Positions 25,801 through 33,927 are shown, numbered from the stretch's first letter. The stretch is 64,000 bases of DNA from an uncultured Armatimonadota bacterium (GCA_903910385.1 CAIVZM010000050.1:22890-86889); one strand, 5' to 3'. Notes: a model not told the origin generated them from the sequence alone. A program made the numbers and translations.

Positions 25801-26958
25801 GACCCCAAGGCGCAACCGCTGGGTGAGTATGTCCACTCCGGGGGCGTCTCACTTGCCTTCCGCAAGCATCCGAGATGGCAAAGCGTCTTCATTGGCGAGC
25901 GAACGATGCCGTTGAGTCTGTTGCGCGGACTGTACCGCTTCGCCGGGGTTCCGACATACACGGTAGACGATGATACCGCTGCCATCGGGGATAACTCCCT
26001 GATTTTGCACTCCGCGCCGGGTGGTGGGACGACAGTTTACCTGCCGGAAGCGGGGGCGCTGGGCGATGCATTGACCGGCGAATCGTTGGCCTCCGATGGT
26101 TTTGGCGCACGTCTTTCGATGCCCGTTCGAGGAACGCGTTTCCTGATCTACGGTAAGAAGGAGATGCTTGCCGATTTCGGTATCGACGTTAGCCAGTCTC
26201 CGCCGGGTCTGACAGAGAGCGAACTGCCCCCGTCGTCCTCTCCGTTCAATTTCGAGGAAAGCGACGATGTGCCGTTCTCGAACGCCACCGCCGCGACCAG
26301 CGAGGATGCCGAACTGTTTGAGGCGGCTCTTGCGGGCGATCTTCCGATTGTGGACAAGGATACGGGCGAAGAACAGAGTGAGAAAGTTGCGGAAGGGATA
26401 ACCGCCGCAGACGCTGCCGCTGCAGAAAGCGCCGCCCGGAAAAAACGCCGTCGTCGCCGGAGACGGGGACGGGGTAAAGGAGTGTTGGAAACCGGAGGAG
26501 AAGAAGGCTCCGGCTCCAACGAGAGCGAAGAGGATTCCGACGAGGAAAGCGACGATACAGAAGGGGATGAAGAGACCGTAGAAGCGACGATCAATGAAAT
26601 TCCTGAAGAGATTCCCATCGTTGTGATTGTCCCGGAAGTTACGCCCGTTCGTGTGCGTCCCTCTCTGGAAGAACTGTTGCCTTTTTCCGACACTCTTCTG
26701 GAATCTCCAGATGGCGAATCGTCCCTACCGATTCCGGAGGAGTTCCTTCCGCTTGCTTCGGATGCGCTTCTGAGCGGAACCGGCGGAACCGCCAAACTGG
26801 TACGTCGCCGCCGACGCTCAACGCCCACAGGACGAGTGGTGGAGGCGACGGCGGAGGCGACGGTGGAAACGCCAGGGGATGCCGGGACAATTACCAGCGA
26901 AGACACGGTATCGTCGCCGACGGACGCCCAACCGTTCCCTGATGATCTCCATGAATAG
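22882..26958 (+). CDS. Large protein: glycoside-hydrolase-like core with RNase E-like disordered arms
   Basis: The 1358-residue protein has no signal peptide. Residues 1-384 are disordered, Thr/Ala/Glu-rich, with basic patches (RSRRRGRGKPQ) and a repeated KR(V/I)RGLR(K/N)V motif encoded near 23818 and 23953. Residues about 385-1096 are folded. They include a TIM-barrel-like part (VLAHLPWKTRSGERRF, FGFYLEHGEWFYEKGRG, DILTGPISYSGRLPGG, GMSFMDLWGQGWL) resembling GH42-type beta-galactosidases, then a Rossmann-like amidotransferase-type part. Residues 1097-1358 form a second tail with RKKRRRRRRRGRGKG followed by a run of Glu/Asp/Ser. Such arms are typical of RNase E and other RNA- or ribosome-associated proteins, yet no S1 or RNase E catalytic domain is visible. 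ATG 22882 follows AGGAG by about 11 nt. Confidence 0.75.
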   Translation: MARRRKADALAVETAIENNDTENRIEDTLNIAQTETTPPTVESSAGEIAGKAAVELRPRRTTTRRKAPEIKTDETTPVAITAADGTTTGESVTTGEAIPDSGVATNDQKGNRASEATPKTAQQDSRSGESLARSRRTRSKKSPQAAITTDPTREEATALLEGLTRGLTAPVGASLVVVTLVGASLPDAVEAQEAPVDTVIGDELSSEIASSIVSSSVVAPSEEDYSQYLSDPDSPRSVITVTIDAPVESVDISAEATEAAPEKTGRSRRRGRGKPQTDSARNGDVSDTSQTLATSGGITDAPNGTTTAESGTKRVRGLRKVRATGPTIIVAPTLTEIAPAPVIEAGSEASETSIEKPKRIRGLRNVTRPVPVVIAPPVVVAEPGLEIYKPLPAEVLANLAETRIVVQNGVPELLVNGEPRFPVWCFVNTEDAEARTIAIRQVRLAYEAGVRFFSVLAHLPWKTRSGERRFEPLDEALQIIAENAPEALILPRLLFSPLNSWIRANEDQMTLFSDDEKGDISLASRVFWEEEADSALRAAVERVAQGPYAEKVFGFYLEHGEWFYEKGRGFDRSSANIEGFRSWLKTQYRNSVVALRSAWFDGSVTFETALIPDWPTPEGPYLFFSARERRYADYYQYASDQITHIIARLGKAIKEASGERSAVAVSYGYSLELMRPDSGHLSLGNLLESPYIDILTGPISYSGRLPGGSAPLPAPVDSVHLAGKLWVFEDDAKTHLALEGEDETPDTYNPKIDTVEGVLAAHARNFGAALVRGAGMSFMDLWGQGWLADPAIWQNIGRLRSIGERLAQLRRSAGKAAAEPDVAVFVDERSFFGVRHEDNLLDELIAQHRDTLLRSGARIGFYLLSDLLKPNFPKSPRLFLFLNAFRLPDSIRAVLKARWQNDGRTLAWIYGPGALEESVTEVADAIGMTLQLQPWGSKAGTQISSSARSPLTDALRGQKIGDEVRLNPTYHVVDPKAQPLGEYVHSGGVSLAFRKHPRWQSVFIGERTMPLSLLRGLYRFAGVPTYTVDDDTAAIGDNSLILHSAPGGGTTVYLPEAGALGDALTGESLASDGFGARLSMPVRGTRFLIYGKKEMLADFGIDVSQSPPGLTESELPPSSSPFNFEESDDVPFSNATAATSEDAELFEAALAGDLPIVDKDTGEEQSEKVAEGITAADAAAAESAARKKRRRRRRRGRGKGVLETGGEEGSGSNESEEDSDEESDDTEGDEETVEATINEIPEEIPIVVIVPEVTPVRVRPSLEELLPFSDTLLESPDGESSLPIPEEFLPLASDALLSGTGGTAKLVRRRRRSTPTGRVVEATAEATVETPGDAGTITSEDTVSSPTDAQPFPDDLHE

Positions 26959-27004
26959 AGTGGGTAGCTCGCTCTAAGTAGCGAGTATCAAACGGCTAGT
27001 CATG

Positions 27005-27042
27005 AAAAAGCCCTTTCCGATTCTGTCGGAAAGGGCTTTTTT
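27005..27042. terminator. Bidirectional intrinsic terminator
   Basis: AAAAAGCCCTTTCCGA pairs with TCGGAAAGGGCTTTTT around a 5-nt loop, with T-runs on both strands. It ends the 22882 gene and the convergent minus-strand oxidoreductase gene. Confidence 0.92.
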
Positions 27043-27060
27043 GCGGTTTTCCTGTTACGA

Positions 27061-28143
27061 TTATCCGATAACGACTTCGCGCCCAGTTTCGGCGGAGCGG
27101 TAGATGGCGTCCATGATCTGCGTAACCATCATCGCCTGCTCGCCTGTGGCGGCGCCCATTTCCTCGATCGTGCGATTATCGCGGATCGCGGTCACGAAGG
27201 CTCGGATTTCTGCGCCATGCGTCGATCCGGCATCCGGTAGCCAACCGGGTTTCGTGTCCGTGAGAGTCCCGAATTCCTCGCGGTAGATAGTAATGTCATT
27301 ACTGTATCCATCGAGGAAAGCCCCCGCTTCCGTACCCATCAGGTGGGTGGAGAACTCCTCACGCGCGATATTGGCGATAAAGGAGGCTTCCAGTCCGATA
27401 GTGGCGCCGTTCTCCAGACGAATGAGCGCGGAAGCGAAGTCCTCGACGCCGTAATCTTCCGGTTTCCAGGTTCCCCACATGCCGATCATGCCGCCGGGTT
27501 TCGTTCCCATCTTGTTGTAGGTCTGCCCGGATGCCGCCACCGGTTTGGGGTGTCCCATCAGCCAGAGGGTCATATCGGTGATATGGACGCCGATATCGAT
27601 CAACGGGCCGCCGCCGCTCCGGGATTTATCCAGAAAGTTCGGGGACGGCGGCACCTGTCGTCGTCGGATGGCTCGAGCGCGGGAGTAGTAGACCTCGCCG
27701 AATTCGCCAGCCGTGACCGCACGTTTCAAGCACTGAGCGCCGGAGCCAAAGCGCATATTGTAGCCAATTTGCAGCTTGTTTCCCGTCGATTTCGCGGCAT
27801 CGATCATCGCCTGACATTCCGCCGGGTTCATCGCCATGGGCTTTTCGCAGAGGACATGCTTGCCCGCCTTAAGGGCATCCACGGTAGCGATAGAGTGCAC
27901 TGCATTCGGAGTGCAGACAGAGACAGCGTCAATATCGTCGCGCTCCAGCATTTTCCGATAGTCTTCGTAGACGTCCGTGATTCCCCATTTTGTCTGCGCT
28001 GTCGCTAATTTGTCCGGTAGAATATCCGCCACCGCAACGATTTCACACAACTCGGGAATATTCCGGTATCCGGGCGTATGCGCGCCCTGCGCGATACCGC
28101 CAAATCCTATGATACCAATTCGTACTTTTTTACCTTCCGACAT
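27061..28143 (-). CDS. Gfo/Idh/MocA family oxidoreductase
   Basis: This 360-residue NAD(P)-dependent oxidoreductase has a Rossmann motif VRIGIIGFGGIAQGAHTPGY, VSVCTPNAVHS, and the EKP signature in VLCEKPMAMNPAECQ. The substrate domain contains SGGGPLIDIGVHITDMTLWL. It is close to the paralogue at 60965-62041 in this last segment. The substrate, likely a sugar or cyclitol, is unknown. The start was set at the second ATG (28143), where MSEGKK gives the usual short N-terminus and GGAGG lies upstream; the ATG at 28167 overlaps that ribosome site. It ends in the shared terminator. Confidence 0.92.
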   Translation of the reverse strand: MSEGKKVRIGIIGFGGIAQGAHTPGYRNIPELCEIVAVADILPDKLATAQTKWGITDVYEDYRKMLERDDIDAVSVCTPNAVHSIATVDALKAGKHVLCEKPMAMNPAECQAMIDAAKSTGNKLQIGYNMRFGSGAQCLKRAVTAGEFGEVYYSRARAIRRRQVPPSPNFLDKSRSGGGPLIDIGVHITDMTLWLMGHPKPVAASGQTYNKMGTKPGGMIGMWGTWKPEDYGVEDFASALIRLENGATIGLEASFIANIAREEFSTHLMGTEAGAFLDGYSNDITIYREEFGTLTDTKPGWLPDAGSTHGAEIRAFVTAIRDNRTIEEMGAATGEQAMMVTQIMDAIYRSAETGREVVIG

Positions 28144-28408
28144 AATCTTTGTTCTTTCCGCCTCCATGCGGTCTAACGCCGCCGGGCAATGTTTCCCGTT
28201 GCAGGGGACAGTTTCCTGCCATAAAAGGAATTTCTTGGTGAATAACAGTGACAGGGAATTGTTTCCGGGCGTTCGGGAATCTTCCTTCCATCACGGAGCA
28301 ATATCGAAATCAACAGGACGCCAAGAGATGGAGGGAATATTTATTGTTTTATGTAATTTTAAAATTTAAAATCAAAAATAAAAGTCATGCGTCAGGATTT
28401 GACATTTT
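28144..28408. other. Upstream half of a 387-nt intergenic region
   Basis: No gene or RNA was recognised here. The right part (28330-28400) is very AT-rich and leads into the repeat box at 28409. The left part holds the minus-strand oxidoreductase leader. Confidence 0.4.
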
Positions 28409-28462
28409 CTTAATATTTTCTTAATACTATCTTAATGCATTTGAGCAAAACTGTTGTATAAT
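28409..28462 (+). promoter_or_regulatory. Promoter with three CTTAAT repeats at 11-nt period
   Basis: CTTAAT occurs at 28409-28414, 28420-28425 and 28431-28436, exactly 11 nt apart, so all copies face the same side of the helix. A perfect TATAAT follows at 28457-28462, starting 26 nt after the start of the last repeat. No -35 consensus exists, so the box probably binds an activator in its place. The layout matches OmpR/PhoB-family direct-repeat sites. Two more copies of the design are at 29862 and 63372. Confidence 0.7.
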
Positions 28463-28530
28463 AGCACGTTAGGTGCATTTCCTTACCGCACTATATTTAT
28501 GCTACGGCGAACGCCGTAAACGGAGAATGT

Positions 28531-29451
28531 ATGCAGAATCGAAAGTTGGGAGCTTTTACGCTCATTGAACTTCTCGTGGTCATCGCTATTATTGCGATTC
28601 TCGCCGCTATTCTTTTCCCTGTATTCGCTCAGGCACGCGCCAAAGCTCGCGCCATTTCCTGCCTTTCCAACGTAAAGCAGATGGGCACCGCTTTCATGAT
28701 GTATGTTCAGGACTACGATGAAACCACCGTGTCCGGTCGTGGTGGCGGCTGGGAGTGGTGGACTGAACTGATGCCGTACATCAAGAACGTCGATGTCCTG
28801 TACTGCCCGGATCGTATCAACGCTAACAGCGACGGCCCGCGCACACAGGGACGCTTCGCTCCCGATCCTCGATTAGGCGTTTGTGTCAGCGGTGGTTGGA
28901 ATCTGAAGAATCAGGTCGGTTATGGCTATAACTGGGGACCAATTGGCTGGCGTGGCGGCGGTCTGCTTGAATCCCAGCAACCAAACCCGGTAGCCTCGAT
29001 TTGTGGCGCTAACCATATTCCTGGCAAGTCGATTGCCGCAATCGATCAGCCTGCCGGTATGTTTGCGTTTGGCGATACCTGGGATACTCCTCGTATGACC
29101 ATTGGTATTGGCTTCTCTGGCGATACCTGGGGTGGAACCTCCAATAAAGACCTTCGCCATAGCGGATTCCTGAACTACTGCTTCGTAGATGGTCACGCTA
29201 AAGCGATCAAGATGCGTGCTGGCTATATGACCGGCGGCTTCAATGACAAGTTCATTATGCCGACCGACACAACCGGACTTGGTCGTACGGCTTACTGCGC
29301 TAATCCGGAAACCACCATCGATACCATGGGAACTGGTGACGGCATGAATATCCCGCTTGGCATCAAGTGTGGCGATATTCCAAAGTGGATCAACGACAAC
29401 TATCCTGTCTGCGCTTCCGGAGCCACGACAAACTGCTCTTTCAGCAACTAA
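28531..29451 (+). CDS. DUF1559 prepilin-like protein 1 (H-x9-DG type)
   Basis: This 306-residue type II/IV pseudopilin-like protein has a short basic leader MQNRKLG, then [14 protein letters not shown], a 20-residue hydrophobic helix and [13 protein letters not shown]. The leader would be cut by prepilin peptidase just before Phe. The large C-terminal domain carries many aromatic and Cys residues and the signature H-x9-DGH in [14 protein letters not shown], which is tied to processing. Such proteins are displayed on the cell surface through secretion/pilus-like machinery; the individual role is unknown. CGGAGA precedes the ATG. The gene is controlled by the TTAA repeat box and is followed by a hairpin and a small lipoprotein gene. 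Confidence 0.93.
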   Translation: MQNRKLGAFTLIELLVVIAIIAILAAILFPVFAQARAKARAISCLSNVKQMGTAFMMYVQDYDETTVSGRGGGWEWWTELMPYIKNVDVLYCPDRINANSDGPRTQGRFAPDPRLGVCVSGGWNLKNQVGYGYNWGPIGWRGGGLLESQQPNPVASICGANHIPGKSIAAIDQPAGMFAFGDTWDTPRMTIGIGFSGDTWGGTSNKDLRHSGFLNYCFVDGHAKAIKMRAGYMTGGFNDKFIMPTDTTGLGRTAYCANPETTIDTMGTGDGMNIPLGIKCGDIPKWINDNYPVCASGATTNCSFSN

Positions 29452-29484
29452 TTACCCTGCCGGGTAACATCACTGTGTTGAGGA

Positions 29485-29521
29485 ACTCCCGCCCATGGCT
29501 AAATCTGTCATGGGCGGGAGT
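29485..29521 (+). terminator. 13-bp hairpin between prepilin 1 and its lipoprotein
   Basis: ACTCCCGCCCATG (29485-29497) pairs perfectly with CATGGGCGGGAGT (29509-29521). No T-run follows, so it is more likely an mRNA-stabilising or processing hairpin that makes prepilin output exceed lipoprotein output. Confidence 0.5.
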
Positions 29522-29534
29522 ATTGGTAATATCT

Positions 29535-29687
29535 ATGAAACATTTTTCTCGTACTCAACTGCTGACTTGCCTCCTCGCGCTTGCACTTGTCCTTCCCTTG
29601 CTGGTAGGTTGCGGTCAAACTTCGAGTTCCGAACCGCCTAAAGACGCCGCCAGTAATCCGTTGCGAAAAGAAAAAAGCGGCGATTAA
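29535..29687 (+). CDS. Small lipoprotein (prepilin partner 1)
   Basis: The product is only 50 residues: MKHFSRT, a hydrophobic stretch LLTCLLALALVLPL, and the lipobox LVGC with the lipidated Cys near residue 26. The mature peptide is about 25 residues, polar (SSSEPPKDAASNP) and ends in charged residues. It lies 83 nt after prepilin 1 with a strong hairpin between them. The same prepilin-then-lipoprotein order is repeated four more times in the window, so a linked function such as pilin chaperoning, anchoring or assembly is inferred. The family is not recognised. The frame is open further upstream, but the signal sequence fixes the start. Confidence 0.8.
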   Translation: MKHFSRTQLLTCLLALALVLPLLVGCGQTSSSEPPKDAASNPLRKEKSGD

Positions 29688-29861
29688 AGTTCGATTGAGG
29701 ATAGCGAATGCGCTTTCGTGAATTTTCCGGCAGGGGGTGGTCGGCTTGACCTCCCTTGCCCTGTCGCTTGGCATAAGTTCTTAGTTTGGTGCAGGATGTG
29801 CGTTTCTCTTCGCGACGGAGAACGTTTGCGTATGGGGTCTGGTTTCCTGCCAAAACGGAAA

Positions 29862-29937
29862 TTTAACCAACGCTTAATATTTGTCATTCCTGTTCTTAAC
29901 AGTAATTTAATGTTCAGACGATACAATCTTGCGTATT
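29862..29937 (+). promoter_or_regulatory. Promoter with five TTAA-type repeats at 11-nt period
   Basis: TTTAAC (29862), CTTAAT (29873), TCATTC (29884, degenerate), CTTAAC (29895) and TTTAAT (29906) follow one another at exactly 11 nt. TACAAT at 29932-29937 starts 26 nt after the last repeat start, the same distance as at 28431/28457. The shared design and spacing indicate the same regulator for prepilins 1 and 2. Confidence 0.7.
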
Positions 29938-29996
29938 CTTGTGTTGCCCACTTGCGCTTAAAATCCGACGCAGCCTCGCGTCCTCGGAGGAAACCC

Positions 29997-30851
29997 ATGG
30001 CGAATCGAAAGAACGCTTTTACGCTCATTGAACTTCTCGTTGTCATCGCTATTATTGCGATCCTCGCCGCAATTCTTTTCCCTGTTTTTGCTCAGGCTCG
30101 TGAGAAAGCCCGTCAAACCTCCTGCCTTTCCAACATGAAGCAGATGGGACTGTCTTACGCCATGTACGTCCAGGACTATGATGAAACTGGTCCGTTCGTC
30201 GCTAAGGGCGGTGATCTGCCCAGTATCGCGGAATATCTCCCGTTGTATCCCTACAACAAGAGCGTTGACATCTGGAAGTGTCCGTCCGCTGACCCGTCCC
30301 GGAACGACGGTTGGTCGGATAGCGCCGCCGATCTGTATGGCGTTCCCCGCTCCAATGGACGAAAATTTACCTATGGCTTCAACTGGGGACCGTTAATCTA
30401 TGCGGGAGGTGGTCTCCTCTCTGAGGAATTTACGCTGACGAACCCTGCGGGGCGACAGGTTCAATATGGTAAGCCTATCGCCTCAATTGTCGCTCCGGCG
30501 GATGTCTTTGTCTATATGGACTCCTACGATACCTACCGCCCTACGAATGGCGCCGACTGGCTTCTGGATTCGACGCAGGACATCACTAAAAACAGCGCCA
30601 TGCGGCACGGCGGTCGTTTCAATGTCTGCTTCGCCGATGGTCACGCCAAGAACATGAAGTTCATCGCTTTCGCCCTCGGTGGCAGAAAATACGCTGTTCC
30701 TTCTATCGAAAGCGACCGCGCTAAATGGTGCGCCGATCCGAACGAAGTGCGTCCTTACAATGCCTTCTATGGCATCCCGGATCAACCCTGCGGCACGGTC
30801 TTGACCAACGCTAATATCACGGCATTCGGCGGAACCTTCCTGCCGGAATAG
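29997..30851 (+). CDS. DUF1559 prepilin-like protein 2
   Basis: This 284-residue protein starts [14 protein letters not shown], followed by the shared hydrophobic helix and [18 protein letters not shown]. The residue before Phe is Ala, not the usual Gly of prepilin cleavage sites. The C-terminal domain has [14 protein letters not shown], also seen in prepilin 1 ([14 protein letters not shown]), and H-x9-DGH in [14 protein letters not shown]. Prepilins 1 and 2 are therefore the closest pair. GGAGGA is a strong ribosome site 6 nt before the ATG; the longer open frame upstream runs through the promoter and is not coding. A lipoprotein gene follows after 10 nt. Confidence 0.93.
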   Translation: MANRKNAFTLIELLVVIAIIAILAAILFPVFAQAREKARQTSCLSNMKQMGLSYAMYVQDYDETGPFVAKGGDLPSIAEYLPLYPYNKSVDIWKCPSADPSRNDGWSDSAADLYGVPRSNGRKFTYGFNWGPLIYAGGGLLSEEFTLTNPAGRQVQYGKPIASIVAPADVFVYMDSYDTYRPTNGADWLLDSTQDITKNSAMRHGGRFNVCFADGHAKNMKFIAFALGGRKYAVPSIESDRAKWCADPNEVRPYNAFYGIPDQPCGTVLTNANITAFGGTFLPE

Positions 30852-30861
30852 TGAGGCGTCT

Positions 30862-31044
30862 ATGCGTAACGCTCTTGTAATTCGTCTCGCTCTGGTTACG
30901 ATGGCGTTGTCCGTCTTCTTCCTGACAGGATGCGGACGGGCAGAGGAAAAGACCGACACCCGACCAACAGCGACGAACGCAACGCCATATCCCGGCACGG
31001 AAAACTCCAAATTTGTTCAACCGGGACGACCTAAAGGGGAGTAG
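30862..31044 (+). CDS. Small lipoprotein (prepilin partner 2)
   Basis: This 60-residue protein has a signal of MRNALVIRLALVTMALSVFF and the lipobox LTGC, with Cys24 as the lipid site. The 37-residue mature part is Thr/Pro/Lys-rich (TRPTATNATPYPGTENS) and has no fold signature. It starts 10 nt after the prepilin 2 stop, so the two are co-transcribed, and is followed by a strong terminator hairpin. No homologous family is recognised; it belongs to the repeated partner set of this window. Confidence 0.82.
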   Translation: MRNALVIRLALVTMALSVFFLTGCGRAEEKTDTRPTATNATPYPGTENSKFVQPGRPKGE

Positions 31045-31056
31045 CCTCCTTGCATC

Positions 31057-31080
31057 GGAGGGCAGGATTTCCTGCCCTCC
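31057..31080 (+). terminator. Hairpin ending prepilin 2 operon
   Basis: GGAGGGCAGG and CCTGCCCTCC form a perfect 10-bp GC-rich stem around ATTT. The T-rich tract appears 10 nt later and overlaps the promoter of the next gene. Confidence 0.7.
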
Positions 31081-31086
31081 ACACCG

Positions 31087-31092
31087 TATATT
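31087..31092 (+). promoter_or_regulatory. -10-like TATATT, leaderless arrangement
   Basis: TATATT is followed by TTTATA and then the ATG at 31099, the same 6-nt spacing as at 13866 and 18255. No Shine-Dalgarno sequence is present. Confidence 0.45.
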
Positions 31093-31098
31093 TTTATA

Positions 31099-33888
31099 AT
31101 GACCCAACACAATCCGATAGCCTTGCGACTGTGCGTCGCCCTTGCCGCTTTTTCTGCCTGCGCTACTCCTGTATGGGCGCAGGAATCCCCGTATTTCCGT
31201 ACTCCTTCGGGAAGTGAATACGCTAAAGTCGTTCCTGGTGGAAGGACGATCCTCCCGAACGGTCGCTTTGTGACGCCCAAGGGGCAAAGACTGTATACCA
31301 GTGACAACCTCTGGTATGTCGCTGTCCGCCCTGACGGTAAAGTCCTTGCGGAAATGTCGGATGGAGCCATGGTCATCCATTCGCTTCCTGCAAAGACGGG
31401 CGATACGTCCCGTGTCATGTTGACCAAAGATTTATGGCCTGTCGGCATCTTTACAAAGGATGGGACAAAACTCATCGTCAGCGATGGCGAAGGCGGCGGA
31501 ATCCAGATTTTTGATACGGCGGGATGGGATATTGCCGCGAAACGTGACGCGAACAAGCCTTTTGCCACCTTTGCGCCAAAGCCTATCGCTACGATTTCCG
31601 CTAATGCCGGAAAGTTCAACGCATCCTATATCAATGATCTGGTTCTGAGTCCAGATGAGAAGTACGCCTACGGGGCGGACATCGCCCATCAGAGCATCGT
31701 CGTTTTTAACCTGACGCTTGGGACTATTGCGGCGCGTGTTCCTGCGGGGCGCGAACCTTACGCGCTTGCTCTCAGCGAAGATGGCAAGCGGCTTTATGTC
31801 GCCAATATCGGCGTATTCGATTATACTGCCGTACCTGCGCCCAGAGAGGGGAGCGGTTTCGATAAGCGCGGCATTTCCCGCCCGGCGTTCGCGTATCCCT
31901 CCAAAGAGAGCGAAGAGGGCGTCAAGAATTTTGAGGGACGTGATATTGCCGGAATCGGCAAGCCGCAGGTTCCCGATGCCCAATCCGTCTGGCAATATAA
32001 TGTTTCCGACCCGGCGCATCCCGCCGTTTCCGCCAAAGCGACCGCCGGTCTTTTGATCCAGGCTCCTTCCGACCGGGGCAAGGCGATTGGTGGCTCCGCG
32101 CCAAACAAGCTCCTGTTGCGTGGAAATCGTCTGTTCGTTTCCAATGCGAACAACGACACTGTGCAGATTTTTAATGCGACAACGCTCAAATCGGAAAAAA
32201 TCATCAAGATTACGCCCTCTCCACTGGTGCAGGGCTTGCGGGGCGTCATTCCCTCCGGGTTGGCGTTGACCAAAGACGGCAAGCGTTTATATGTCGCGGA
32301 AAGCGGACTGAATGCGGTCGCAGTGATCGATCCGAATAAGGGCAGTATACTGGGGCATATTCCCACGGGGTGGTTTCCGGTGCCGCTGGCGCTTTCTCCC
32401 GACGAGAAAATGCTGTTTATCGGAACGCAAAAAGGAATTGGACGTGGTCCGCGCGGCGCGAAAAATCGCCGCCCGGACGATGACGAAAGAGCGGGTTTGC
32501 CGGATATGCCGGGAATGACCGACGCTTTGACTGTTCCTGATGACGCTTCACTGGTCGCTTTGACTCAGGAAGTCCTCGTGAATAATGGCATTGTGGATAA
32601 ACGGGAAGAGGCGCGTGCGCTTCCTGCCGTCCCGCTTTCCCGCTTTCCCGGCAAGATGAGCCCGGAAATCAAGCACATCGTTTATATCATCAAGGAAAAT
32701 CACACGTTCGATGGCATTTTCGGAACGCTCAAAGGCGCAAAAGGGGAGCCCGAATACGCAGAGTGGGGCGATAAAGGCTGGATTCGCGAGAAGGACAAGA
32801 ACGAAAAATTATCGGTCATGCCCAATCATCTCCGCCTGGCGCAGCAGTTCTCCATTTCCGATAATTTCTACATGGAACCGAACGCTTCCGGAGACGGGCA
32901 CCGATGGCTGGTCGGTGTGTATCCGAGCCTGTGGACGACCCGCGTCTTTTATTCCGGCTGGAATTTCAGCGCGGACAATAATGCCCGTGGTCGTATGATT
33001 TCCTTTGGCTCGAATGCTTCGCAAATCCCGGAAGATTATCTGGAAAATGGCTCCCTATGGGAGCATCTCCAGCGAAACAAGATTTCCTTCCGCAACTACG
33101 GCGAAGGCTTCGAGTTTGCCGGAGTTGGTGAGGATGAAAAGACGACCCGTACCGGTGCGACGGAAGTCATCAACTTCCCCATGCCCAAAGCTCTCTGGGA
33201 CAATACCTGCTTCGATTTTCCGATTTTCAACATGAATATTCCGGATATTGCGAAGGCGGACTGGTTCTTTGAAGATGTGGTCAAGTATCGTAAAGCGAAC
33301 AAGGGGAAACTCCCGCAGGTGATGACCATCGCGTTGAGTAATGACCATGGATCGGAACCGAAGCCGAAATTAGGCTATCCCTATATTTCCAGTTGGATGG
33401 CAGACAATGACCTGGCTCTGGGGCGTATCGTCGAGTATCTGAGCAAAACGCCGGAATGGCGGAATATGGCGATTTTTGTCACGCAGGACGATTCCGGCGG
33501 CGATGGCGACCATATCGACCGTCACCGTTCGTTCGTACTGATGATCAGTCCTTATGCCAAACGCGGGTATGTGTCCAATGTCCATACCAGCATCATGAGC
33601 ATTGTGAAGACCACCTATCTGCTTTGCGGCCTCGGACCGAACAATATGTTCGACGCGCTGGCATCCGATCTCTCCGATATGTTCACGATGACGCCGGATT
33701 TCACGCCCTACACGCATGTGCCGGTAGACCGACGCATCTTCCGGGAAGAGGATACCTTCGATCCGACAGATCCAAAGTTTGAACGACGGCGGAAGTTAGG
33801 CTCTCCGGTTGCGCTTGATGATCCAAACTGGTTGGAAAAGATGCGCGATAGTCAGGAACGGGATGAATCGCAACCGCAAAAGCCCTGA
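31099..33888 (+). CDS. Secreted YVTN beta-propeller / phosphoesterase fusion
   Basis: The protein has 929 residues. A signal peptide (hydrophobic LCVALAAFSACATPV, cleavage near WAQ) precedes a 7-bladed-type propeller with YVTN repeats such as GLALTKDGKRLYVAESG and PLALSPDEKMLFIGTQKG (about residues 30-480). The C-terminal half (about 530-880) is a PF04185-type phosphoesterase related to acid phosphatase/phospholipase C: HIVYIIKENHTFDGIFGTL, NFYMEPNASGDGHRWLVG, FVTQDDSGGDGDHIDRHRS and VHTSIMSIVKTTYLL. It should act outside the cytoplasm on phosphate esters or phospholipids. It lies directly after a prepilin operon and has its own terminator at 33928. Confidence 0.92.
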   Translation: MTQHNPIALRLCVALAAFSACATPVWAQESPYFRTPSGSEYAKVVPGGRTILPNGRFVTPKGQRLYTSDNLWYVAVRPDGKVLAEMSDGAMVIHSLPAKTGDTSRVMLTKDLWPVGIFTKDGTKLIVSDGEGGGIQIFDTAGWDIAAKRDANKPFATFAPKPIATISANAGKFNASYINDLVLSPDEKYAYGADIAHQSIVVFNLTLGTIAARVPAGREPYALALSEDGKRLYVANIGVFDYTAVPAPREGSGFDKRGISRPAFAYPSKESEEGVKNFEGRDIAGIGKPQVPDAQSVWQYNVSDPAHPAVSAKATAGLLIQAPSDRGKAIGGSAPNKLLLRGNRLFVSNANNDTVQIFNATTLKSEKIIKITPSPLVQGLRGVIPSGLALTKDGKRLYVAESGLNAVAVIDPNKGSILGHIPTGWFPVPLALSPDEKMLFIGTQKGIGRGPRGAKNRRPDDDERAGLPDMPGMTDALTVPDDASLVALTQEVLVNNGIVDKREEARALPAVPLSRFPGKMSPEIKHIVYIIKENHTFDGIFGTLKGAKGEPEYAEWGDKGWIREKDKNEKLSVMPNHLRLAQQFSISDNFYMEPNASGDGHRWLVGVYPSLWTTRVFYSGWNFSADNNARGRMISFGSNASQIPEDYLENGSLWEHLQRNKISFRNYGEGFEFAGVGEDEKTTRTGATEVINFPMPKALWDNTCFDFPIFNMNIPDIAKADWFFEDVVKYRKANKGKLPQVMTIALSNDHGSEPKPKLGYPYISSWMADNDLALGRIVEYLSKTPEWRNMAIFVTQDDSGGDGDHIDRHRSFVLMISPYAKRGYVSNVHTSIMSIVKTTYLLCGLGPNNMFDALASDLSDMFTMTPDFTPYTHVPVDRRIFREEDTFDPTDPKFERRRKLGSPVALDDPNWLEKMRDSQERDESQPQKP

Positions 33889-33927
33889 CGTGAGCGTCGG
33901 TAGGACACGATAGAATTGTCTGTGATA

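Noticed and set aside
26148..26906. Minus-strand 252-codon Ser/Arg-rich frame opposite the giant protein
   Set aside because: It mirrors the low-complexity Glu/Asp/Arg tail of the plus-strand gene; composition is explained by the reverse reading of GAA/GAG/CGT codons.
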